Shown: positions 49,562-58,719 of the stretch, piece after piece
Layout of the letters: each line of letters begins with the position of its first letter
How positions within the stretch are numbered: the first letter of the stretch is position 1
Assembly: GCF_032854445.1 (NCBI RefSeq)
Contig: NC_088306.1
Span: 17,145,764-17,209,763, forward strand
From: Liolophura sinensis
Taxonomy: Eukaryota; Mollusca; Polyplacophora; Chitonida; Chitonidae
Direction: 5' to 3'
DNA length: 64,000 nt
Position numbers and translations under genes: made by a program
The notes under the pieces: generated by a model
Seen by the model: the letters and a program-made list of their open reading frames with translations, nothing else
Database searches by the model: none
What the model was told of the DNA's origin: nothing

Positions 49562-49790
49562 CCATTCCTGGTGACCTAGAAAAATACTGACTAATCGTTG
49601 TGGCTGACAGTGCAAATCATTCCAGGGAATCCCCCAGACGAAACCATTTCCTTACCCCATGGGGAGTCGTGAAATATATTTGAATTAACTCTCTTATAAC
49701 ACGAGATATATCTTGTTTATTTAGACATAGTGAGATGCAGAGAGTTTAGAGGATAAATTTAAAGTAAATAAAAAGTTATTGCAGGCTTAC

Positions 49791-50007
49791 TCTTTCGAAT
49801 ATTTAGTTGAGGATGTGCTTCCCACCCCTCTCTGAATCCATGCACCCAGTCTAGACTTCTTTCCATGACGGCGTGTATTAATTCACTTTGTAGGGATTCC
49901 TCAAGAAGGAACAGTTGACAAGCGAAGATAGCGCCATATCGTGGGACCATAGCCTGGCCACTGTGTGCTAAAGCAACCAGCCGGCATAATGTCATCTTCA
50001 AGTTCAT
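49791..50007 (-). CDS. Unassigned exon-like ORF, possible alternative ATG4 first exon
   Basis: An open frame on the minus strand starts MNLKMTLCRLVALAHSGQAM, contains FACQLFLLEESLQSELIHAV and SLDWVHGFREGWEAHPQL, and reaches a good GTAAGC donor after ATTCGAAAGA. Composition looks coding. It ends with one base left over, the phase that ATG4 exon 2 accepts, and lies 300 bp upstream of the ATG4 start. It might be an alternative first exon, an exon of another gene, or chance. I recognise no domain. Confidence 0.3.
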
Positions 50008-51638
50008 GTAAAAGAATATTGCTTGTGTACAAGTAACATGTAGTCTGTAATGTCATATGACAGAAGTGCTAGTTTCAGACCTTTATAGGCCTGTGCCTTG
50101 CTACTCAAAGTTGTGGTCGAACTGGCTGTTACATCAAGCAAACTTACTCAAAAGCACTTAATTGGGGTAATAGATATACGGCAGTTGAGTAACGGAGGCC
50201 TACATCAAAGTTTCAGTTAACAGAAAATTTTGCAGACAGGCAACAGTGAAAAGCCAAGAGATTCGAACTGATATTATTTCATTACCATTAAATGTCAAAT
50301 TCCCAGTTTTACCCCTGCTACACAGTGAGGGAGGGAACTAGAAGAGCGGACCCTATATTGTATGCCTATATAAAGATGGATGGCTTGAATCTAATTTATA
50401 TGGTTTCATTACCAAATTTTAAAAGGTCAGCCATCAGCTGGTAGGATTGTCATCTGTTTGCTAGAGTATTAAAACAGACTACTTGCTATTTTTGTGGTAG
50501 ATATGCACAAGTTTGCATGTGCAAATTTGCACCATAAGCAGATTTTGTGTAAATTTAACCTTTCAGACTCAAATGAGATGGTATTAGTTACACGGTTACT
50601 CAATGATAGGATAAGGAAATATATGGTGTCAGTAATCCTCATACACCGAGCCCAACCATAAATTTCTCTATCCTCTAACTGAGTAACCATGTAACGAATT
50701 TATCCTGCAAAGACTGATCAATTCGGTGCAAAAGATCGATGTATACAGGTGAATCACTTCAGCGGTGTGGCCATTGTTTTCAAAACTCAACAAAAACAAA
50801 ATGAACATTTCAGCAAATACATTTGACGTCATCTGCAGGATTCGAGAATACATCTGTTGTTGTGATCGTTGTTGTCCAATAATAAGCGGAGTATTTTGTC
50901 TGGTATGAGATAATATAGTCTATCCAAACTATGCACTGGCTAATTAATAACAATTGAGTTTGCAATATCTGTATTGACAAGTCAATTAGATATATTGCTG
51001 ATTGAAATTTAAAAGCATATTTCTTGAATGGCTAGAGGGAGTGGCAGTTCTCTTTGTGTGGAGTGGTAGGCCTATACATGTATATATATAAATGCACATT
51101 CTCAGATGGCAGGTTGAGCTTTTTTTTTTTGCTCCTGTATAATCGTACGTGAATCTCCAACATACAGCGATAGAAAATTATGTTTTGTTTGTGTTTTTTT
51201 ATATATTTCTTTTCACTGGTGTACATCTACAAAAGGACTACTGATGGAAGTTTTACTGTTTTATTGGTTTTGGTCTTATAGGCTCTATGAATGTTTTTTA
51301 ATGACATTCCACAATGAATCATGCTTTTAACAGCTATAGATTTACATTTGAGTGGATTTGAAAGCATTGGGCCAAACCGTTGCCTACCAAGCTTCTTCAT
51401 TGGCTTAATTAAGTCCTTGAAATGCCAGCTGTGCAATTGTGATTCATTCAAAATTTAAATATTACAATGTAATTTAGAAAGTGGAAGTTGTAAATTACCA
51501 GAAAAATAACCATTATAATGGGACTGCATGGGCGGGACATCTTTTCTGGTGTCCTTGGCGTGACATGCCAGTGAGTCAGGCAGCACTGTTAATATACCTT
51601 GGGTCCAGCCTGCTAGAAGGAGACTACATTGTGATATG
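50008..51638. other. Unannotated stretch between ATG4 and nitrobindin
   Basis: About 1.6 kb of AT-rich DNA without a clear SINE or gene. The missing first exon of the nitrobindin gene should lie here or in the SINE-rich part up to 52178, but no ATG-plus-donor of the right phase stands out. Confidence 0.4.
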
Positions 51639-51918
51639 ATCAAAATAAGGTGGGGGGCCTCCGTGGCTCAGTTGGTTAGTGAGCTAATACAGCGTAATGA
51701 CCCAGGAGCCTCTCACCAATGTGGTTGCTGTGAGTTCAAGTCCATCTTGTATTGGCTTCCCCTCTGGCCATACTTGGGAAGGTCTGCCAGCAACCTTCAG
51801 ATGGGCGTGGGTTTCCCCCCAGGCTCTGCCGGGTTTCCTCCCACCATAATGTTGGCCAATGTCGTTTAAGTGAATTATTCTTGACACCAATTGAATAAAT
51901 CAATAAATCAAAATAAGG
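51639..51918 (+). repeat. Full-length SINE family A with 12-bp target-site duplication
   Basis: Body 51651-51906 flanked by ATCAAAATAAGG at 51639-51650 and 51907-51918. Head has an A box (TGGCTCAGTTGG) and B box (GAGTTCAAGTCC); the 3' end reads CACCAATTGAATAAATCAAT. Best reference copy of the family here, and clearly RNA polymerase III type. Confidence 0.95.
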
Positions 51919-51944
51919 GTGAAAGTCAAGTCAAACCCAAATCA

Positions 51945-52107
51945 TTTTATTTATTCATTTATTTATTTGATTGGTATTTGATGCTGTACTCAAGAATATT
52001 TCACTTATACGACCATGACCAGCATTATGGAGGGAAGAAACCGGGCCGAGCCCAGAGGAAACCCACAACCATACGCAGGTTGCTGGCAGACCTTCTCACG
52101 TCCTGAA
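51945..52107 (-). repeat. SINE family A, 5'-truncated
   Basis: ATTTATTTGATTGGTATTTG to GCAGGTTGCTGGCAGACCTT, about 70 bp before the first nitrobindin exon seen. Confidence 0.9.
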
Positions 52108-52178
52108 ACCCCAATCAAAACATGCATGTACAGGATGCTAACTGTCATCGGCATTTGGCAACTTGTGTTATCCTTCAG

Positions 52179-55100
52179 GTGAGGTAGCTCCACAGTTACA
52201 GCCCTTGGCCTGGCTCCTGGGGAAGTGGCGTAGTGATGAGGGTCAGGCTGTTTACCCCACCATGAAACTGTTCCCGTACCAAGAAGAGCTGGAGTTCTTT
52301 CAAACTGGACAGCCTAATATACAGTTTAAGTGAGTAGAAAGGTTGTCTAGTGTTTACGTGTACACAAACTTTTTCAAAACACATATTTTCATCGAAGCTG
52401 GATATTGTGTTTGGCTGAAAATAGTGTAATTAAACCATGCTTTGCTAATTGTTCATCACTGTAGCAAATTGTTCAGTAGACAATTATAGTAGTTGACTGT
52501 CATCCAGCCTTCCCAGCTCATGTTAAGATGTGTGTATACCACAGTGCAAACCGTGTTTGTTTATTTATTTGTTTGGTGTTTTGTGTCGCACTCAAGAATA
52601 TTTCACCTATTCGACAGCGGCCAGCAATATGTTGGGAGGAAACTGAGCAAAGGCCAGCGGAATCCCCACAACTATATGTGAGAAGGTCTGTCAGCAACCT
52701 GCGGATGGTCGTGGATTTCCACCAAGCTCTGCGTGGTTTCCCTTCCACCATATTGCTGGTAGCTGTTGAATGAGTGAAATATTCTTGAGTATGACGTAAA
52801 ACACTATCAGTTGTCTCTGCTGGTTAGGAAGCCAACATGAACTGAACACAAAGCAAAGGGTAACTGTTGACAACCAGTGCACTACCTTTATATTGGCTGA
52901 CCACAGACAGGCCAAAGGCAAACCACTGGGAGGAAGTTTTAGTCTAGCTTGTAATGAAACAATTGTTTTTCGCATTGTTTAATGTTGAAATCAGGAAATG
53001 TTAATGTGGGGATTGTATTTATCAAGCACCTTAACATTTAAGTCATAAATTGCCAGTGCTTGAAAAGCCTAACTCAGAAAGAACTAGAATTACGGTTGGT
53101 AGATTGTTCTGCAGTAAAGAATGAGAGTACCAATGCAAATTTGAAACTTCCTAGAGCAAAAGATTTTAATGGGGAACTTGTAAGACCCCTTCCTGTCTGT
53201 AACAGAATGGTCCAAGCTATGAACTCTTTTGTTTATTTATTTATTTATTTGATTGGTGTTTTACCTGGTACTCAAGAATATTTCACTTATACGCCGGCGG
53301 AGAGCATTATGGTGGAAGGAAACCAGCATGACCATCTGCAAGTTGCTGGCAGACCTTCCCGCGTACGGCCGGAGAGGAAGCCAGCATGAGCTGGACTTGA
53401 ACTCACAGCGACCGCATTGGTGAGAGGCTCCTGGGTCATTACACTGGGCTAGCGCACCAACCAACTGAGCCACGGAGACTCCTATGATCTCTTTTGTTTT
53501 TTTTCTTTATTACGTCACATGTATTTGTGTAGGTGTGCTCATTAAACTAAATGTACACAAACATTGCAATGTCACAGAAGAAAACAATTTGTTTTACTGT
53601 GATTTGGACCTTGTGTAGCTCGTCTTTAAGACTCCCATTGAAGGTGTACATGTTTCGGTGTTTGACCAAAGTGTTAAGATGTTTGATTTCCCTCGTGGAT
53701 TACCTTTGTCTACAGTTTTAACTCGTGTAATCCTGAAAACAAGAAGCCCATGCACAAGGAGACAGGCTTCATCAGAATTGACCCCACCTCCAACAAAGTG
53801 GCCTTTATGTTTGCCATGAATATAGGTAAGATAATTCAATCTAATCTATAATCTATAATCCAGGTGACGATTTTAAAAAGTACATTGCCAGTGTTCTTAA
53901 TTAATATCTTCCATCATTAATCATTTTGTATAATAATACAAAATTGCTAGCCAAGTATTAGCCCTTGTTGAATGATTTTGCCATAATTCCTCAAGCTTAT
54001 CGCACATGAAAGAGCAATTTTCAGTGCACTTTGTGGACTCTGGTGAACCCTTTTAACTTGTTTTTGATTTCAAATCCACATTAGCCAACCAATTTTCAGG
54101 GCATCACAAAAACATATAATTTTATCAGTTTACACAAAATAATGCCATCACAATATGCTTGAATAAACACCTTGCAAACATGGGAAAAGTTTAAAGAATG
54201 ACAGTAGTTTATTTGATTTAAATGCCAAATGGTATACCTTTTTCTTTTACGATGACTCTGATGATGTAAGGAGAACCTAGCAACAGCCACATGCATGGAG
54301 CACTAGCAACAGTGCTATCTCTTGATATACTGGTAGTTTACTTGAAGGCCAGGGAGGGACATGTATGTTTATTAAGCATCTAAAGTTACATTGGTTTGGA
54401 CCTTGTCAATACAAGTGATCTGAAATGTGACATAACTTGGATTTGGAATTTGATTTGATTATTTCTCTATCAGGTCTATGCTCATTAGAGGAAGGAACGG
54501 TTGATGGACAGTGCATTGTCCTGCAGTCTAAAAATGTCAACCGAATGTCCTTTGGGAAGGAACCAGAAACGAGAAAGGTTGGCTCTTCAACTTTAAATAT
54601 TGATTGGTGATGGATAAGTTTTAACTTACCTGAGATTCATCTTCATTTAATCAGCTAGTGATGTCTGACATCATTTACCTTGATTTACTGAGCCATGTTA
54701 ACTCTTCAAAGCTCTGAACTTTCCTTCGTAAATATACATGATCCATGGTCCAATCAGATTCCACCTTAATTAATGACATTGGCAGGAGATCAAACAACAT
54801 GGGATGTGACTGTAGTGAGAAGTATGTGGTGTATGGAATAAATTTATTTCACACAAGACGTAGAAGTGCCAGTGCAAAAATAACTCCTTGCACATTGACG
54901 TGTTAAGGGTGATTGTGCTGGGGGTGGGGTGGGGGTGGGGGGAGGTTGGAAAGGGGAGGGTTAGGGTGGAGACTGTCATTTGAGGCCAAATAGGCTTGAT
55001 AGAAATTAGTGGCAAAACAACAGCAAAAGCTACGTCGATCGGCTGTTCGGCCTCTTTGGCTATCACCTGACTTGCCTGATAGCACAGTGACTTTTGTCTA

Positions 55101-55643
55101 CATGCTAGTTTCAATAAAAGCACATCACCATTCATAGCACTGCCTAATGCCATTGTATAATGTTGTGTCAAGGAATAAATCAGATCCGAACATACATGCT
55201 TTTGCCTTGAAAGAAGGAAATACACGCCTTTAAGGGATGATCATTGATTGGCTGAAATGCAGTACTGGGGCACCAATGCCATTGGCTGTTGAAACAGTAG
55301 GCTTCTGAAGACTTCTGCATGTACAATAAAGCAAGGGTGATTATGAAGCCTATAGCACTTATCAATCTGGCTGACAGGAAGATGGTAATACTGGGAACAA
55401 GTCTGAACTTCACCTGTCACTGGTAACAAATTTAGTCTCAAATTCCTAAATAATTATCAACATCTTAGATGGCTATAAAGCCTTAAGTTCATTTCACATG
55501 TGTACCTAGCTGCACCATAATTGTTTCAGATTTGCCGTAGATTTGAGCTTAAGGATGGAGTACTGAAGCAGACGGTACAGATGGAGACAAGTACCACAGC
55601 TTTACAGGAACACCTGAGTGTTACCTACAGGAGAGTTGAATAG
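52179..55643 (+). CDS. Nitrobindin-type heme beta-barrel protein (THAP4 C-terminal domain family), 5' exon missing
   Basis: Exons 52179-52329, 53716-53825, 54474-54577 and 55530-55643 are in phase and encode about 159 residues from EVAPQLQPLAWLLGKWRSDEG to HLSVTYRRVE. This is the whole nitrobindin barrel: the WLLGKW entry motif, KPMHKETGFIRI, RMSFGKEPETRK, and the conserved C-terminal HLxVxY whose His ligates ferric heme. Family members bind NO and isomerise peroxynitrite to nitrate. No THAP zinc finger is visible. Exon 52179 begins in phase 1, so a short upstream coding exon with the ATG must exist but was not found. The donor after 54577 (GTTGGC) is weak. The end of the last exon plus the following 3' region is tandemly duplicated. 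It converges with UBXN7. Confidence 0.92.
52556..52687 (-). repeat. SINE family A, left arm of an inverted pair
   Basis: TTTGTTTGGTGTTTTGTGTC to CCCCACAACTATATGTGAGA, in the nitrobindin intron after 52329. Confidence 0.88.
52688..52806 (+). repeat. SINE family A, right arm of an inverted pair
   Basis: GTCTGTCAGCAACCTGCGGA to TTGAGTATGACGTAAAACAC, directly abutting the oppositely oriented copy. Confidence 0.88.
53219..53499 (-). repeat. Full-length SINE family A with target-site duplication
   Basis: Body 53235-53483, flanked by ATGAACTCTTTTGTTT and ATGATCTCTTTTGTTT (one mismatch). The tRNA head ends GCCACGGAGACTCC on the plus strand. In the nitrobindin intron between 52329 and 53716. Confidence 0.93.
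53990..54215 (+). repeat. Dispersed repeat E, copy 2
   Basis: TAATTTTATCAGTTTACACA and GCTTGAATAAACACCTTGCA match the copy at 30470-30690. In a nitrobindin intron. Confidence 0.65.
54915..54967 (+). other. G-rich tract with quadruplex potential
   Basis: GGGGGTGGGGTGGGGGTGGG and later GGGGAGGG/GGGTTAGGGTGG runs on the nitrobindin sense strand, in its last intron. Confidence 0.6.
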
Positions 55644-55840
55644 TGACTTATCAAAGCATCCTACAGGCATAACTGGTAAAACTGGGTGTTAAGGAGGGAG
55701 GTCAGATAGACGAATACTACAGCTTTACAGGGACACCCGAGTGTCATACAGGAGAGTGGAACAGAGATTGATCATAGGAGCGTACAGGTGTAATTGGGAA
55801 TACTGGGGGGGTAAGGGAGGGTGGTCAGATAGAGATGAGC
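55588..55840 (+). repeat. Tandem duplication of the nitrobindin last-exon end
   Basis: Copy 1 (55588-55709) spans the last 19 codons, the stop and 3' DNA to GGGAGGTCAGATA. Copy 2 (55710-about 55832) repeats ACTACAGCTTTACAGGGACA, CAGGAGAGTGGAACAG and GGAGGGTGGTCAGATA. Confidence 0.85.
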
Positions 55841-56506
55841 GGTACAGTGCATGGGGTGAACAAAGCAGGCATGAGAGTTGTCCTCTTTTTGGAGGATTTT
55901 TCTATACAAAAAATGCATCAGAAAAATTCTGAGAATTTAATTCAGAAATGCTAAAAATGTCCAAATTATGAGTGTGATATATCGTTTCCTCTTTTTCATC
56001 CCAGTGTCTGTCTCATCCCTGATATAGGAGAGTGGGACAATGATGATGTCTCTAGGTTATATCTAGGTTAATGTGGAAGTGTGTTTGTTGTGGGTTAGGG
56101 GGTGGGTGAGGTGTGGGGATATTCTGTACCATGTATCGGAACTGTTAACTTCAGGTAATTTTGTTATATTTGATATTAAAATCCAACACATATCAAGATT
56201 TAGTATCTGAAATGTAATGAACATGATGGCCTATGTTTTATCAGGCAGAAAAATATATCTATCTGAAGCATCATCAAGCGAGTCATGTGGTGTTCAAGGT
56301 ATTGTTGATGTAGAGATACAGTTTGTTAGGTTTATGATGTTTCATATGGAATGTTTAATGGATCAAGGGTATGTTGTAGATGCAAGTCACTTGCCAGTTA
56401 GGGATGACTCAAGGGCAGATAACTATGCACACTTTGTGTTCAGACTTTTGTTCTATATCAGTACCACCACTAGACCAGATTGATCGTCATGCTACACGTT
56501 TAGCCT

Positions 56507-56592
56507 CACTATTAATATTTATTTAATTATTTGATTGCAGTTTTAGGACGTTGTCAAGAACATTTCACTTATACTGTGGCAGTCAGCATTCT
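56507..56592 (-). repeat. SINE family A tail fragment
   Basis: TTATTTAATTATTTGATTGC and CATTTCACTTATACTGTGGC; ends at a T run. Confidence 0.75.
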
Positions 56593-57119
56593 TTTTTTTT
56601 TTTTTTGTTAATTACTGGTATGTTATGTGTATTCTCTGGATAACAGGGAATTCATTAGTATCGGGAATCAAGTGAAATTGAGCTGGAGACAGAAGCCACA
56701 TATATTAGGTACAGCAGGGTTATATTTAAAATGTCTACGCAGGCTGCTTACATATTGTAGAGCCTGAACACAATGTATGCCATAAGTTGTAATTTAAAGT
56801 GGCAGTCCAACAGGATCCTTAAAAGTATGGCCTATGCAGCTTGTAAAATTGCAAGGATTCCCTGATGGAATTGTTGATGCATAGGCAAATATATATTGGA
56901 TCAGGTATATAAAGGCCTTGGTTTCTGTAAGAAAACATGAAAGTATTTTTTACAATATATGAATCATTTCATGTCACACAGGTATTTTTGAATTATACAA
57001 ATGTTGTCTGTCAATTCACAGATAATATACTTTTACAACACATAACATGCTTGTTGTGTCCTGTTTTCAGTTAACTGTTCCACGATGCAATTAATCAAGA
57101 TCAAATTGAGCTGTATGCT

Positions 57120-57590
57120 CTTCATAGTGGTTGGTGTGGTGATGAAAACAGGATGCTCTTCATGCTGGTTGCTTTAGTGATGAAACCAGCATGCTCTTCA
57201 TACTGGTTGGTTTAGTGATGAAACCAGTATCCCTGTGTTGGTTTAGCCTTGAAACTGGTATGCTCTTCACACTGGTTGGTTTTAGCATTGAAACCTGTAT
57301 GGTCTTCATAATGATTGGTTTAGTAATGAAACCAGTATTCTTTGTATACTGGTTGGTTTGGTGATGATGAAACCAGTATCCTCGTTGGTTTAGTGATGAA
57401 ACCGGTATGCTCTTCATAATGGTTGGTATAGTAATGAAACCAGTATTCTCTTTATACTGGTTGGTTTGGTGATGATGAAACCAGTATCCTCGTTGGTTTA
57501 GTGATGAAACCGGTATGCTCTTCGTAATGGTTGGTATAGTAATGAAACCAGTATGCTCTTCATACTGGTTGGTTTATAGATTGAACAAAC
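57120..57590 (+). repeat. Minisatellite with hairpin units
   Basis: About a dozen units of GGTTTAGTGATGAAACCAGT then ATGCTCTTCATACTGGTT; the arms ACCAGTAT and ATACTGGT pair within each unit. A longer sub-block (57300-57430) is repeated at 57420-57550. Confidence 0.9.
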
Positions 57591-57837
57591 TATATGTAGT
57601 ATGTCATGTATGCTCTTCCCTGTTCTGACTAGCTGTTCCTTCAGTCACTCTGCCTATCTCTGGGCTAGTCAAATTGACATGCAGTGTGTCCTTTAACATG
57701 GCAAACAGGTCATTGACCTTTTTTGCAGGACGTCACAGTTACATGTATGGCAAATTTGCGCCTCTCCTTATGTTCACAAATCGTCTATTTAATATAATAT
57801 GTTTGACATCTGGCACTTGATCATTTTGGTTGATGTC

Positions 57838-57955
57838 AAAATTCAGCACTTTCTTGTGTCTCTACAGACACTGGGATTGAACCTACAATTTACCAATATA
57901 TGCGTGTCCTAGCAACTGAAAGACGTGTTAACCACTTGGCCAAGGTCCACTTTCC
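57838..57955 (-). repeat. tRNA-headed SINE fragment (family B head)
   Basis: On the minus strand: A box TGGCCAAGTGGTTAACACGT and B box TAGGTTCAATCCCA, as in Ser/Leu-type tRNAs, followed by the family B body start. Confidence 0.65.
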
Positions 57956-58719
57956 TGTGGTAATATGTATGTGCCCTAAATGACCCTAACTGACTGTCCA
58001 TGACTAACTTGCCCATTCTTTCTGATTCTGAAGGTTTTGAGATTTGCTTGGAAAATGGGATAATATTTTCCATGGAAAATTGTAAGTATCAGCACCAAAA
58101 AAAAAAAAATTTATCACATTTATTTGTCATTTAAAAATGCACTTTTGTGAGCGTAATTTTAGGTCATTTAGACTATGTATGTATGTGTGCTTGAGGTTCA
58201 ATATCGTACTTAACTGTGCAATTTTTCAGGCATATCACCACACCCTGAGGTGTAACACATCAATAAAACAAATAAATTAATTCTAGACATGAAGAAAAGA
58301 AGCCCAAGGCAAGAATGTGCATAAAAACCCCAGTGTATATACAAGTATATCATGAGAACAATGAGTGGTATGTACAAGGTCATGCGACAGATATGCAAAC
58401 AATTCAGGGAGGTAAATTCTGCTTTGCACCAAAAATACATAAAGTTAAATTTTGTTTCAGCTGAAAAGGTTTTTTTTTTACTGAAGTTCATTTTAATAAC
58501 AAGTTCTCCGGACATTTGTTGTGGCAGTGAGGAAATCCTGTTACCTATTAAAAATACCTGGTGATTCTTTACAAAAAAATGTAAATTCTAAATTTTAAAT
58601 TTGCAATCCCAGATTAAGTGGAATCCCTGAGAAAAGACAATGTCCTGGCTTCATAAATGTATTCCATGTTTTAAAATGTCCAGCAGCTATAAAAAAATAT
58701 ATGATGGAATTAACAAGCA

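Larger units (their letters stand above)
55644..58719. other. Intergenic stretch between nitrobindin and UBXN7
   Basis: This stretch holds the nitrobindin 3' end with a second copy of the exon-end duplication (to about 55840), a SINE fragment (56507-56592), a hairpin-type minisatellite (57120-57590), and a tRNA-headed SINE fragment (57838-57955). No gene seen. Confidence 0.6.

Noticed and set aside
51655-51740. tRNA gene
   Set aside because: A and B boxes belong to the SINE head; there is no full cloverleaf or anticodon arm, and target duplications flank the whole element.
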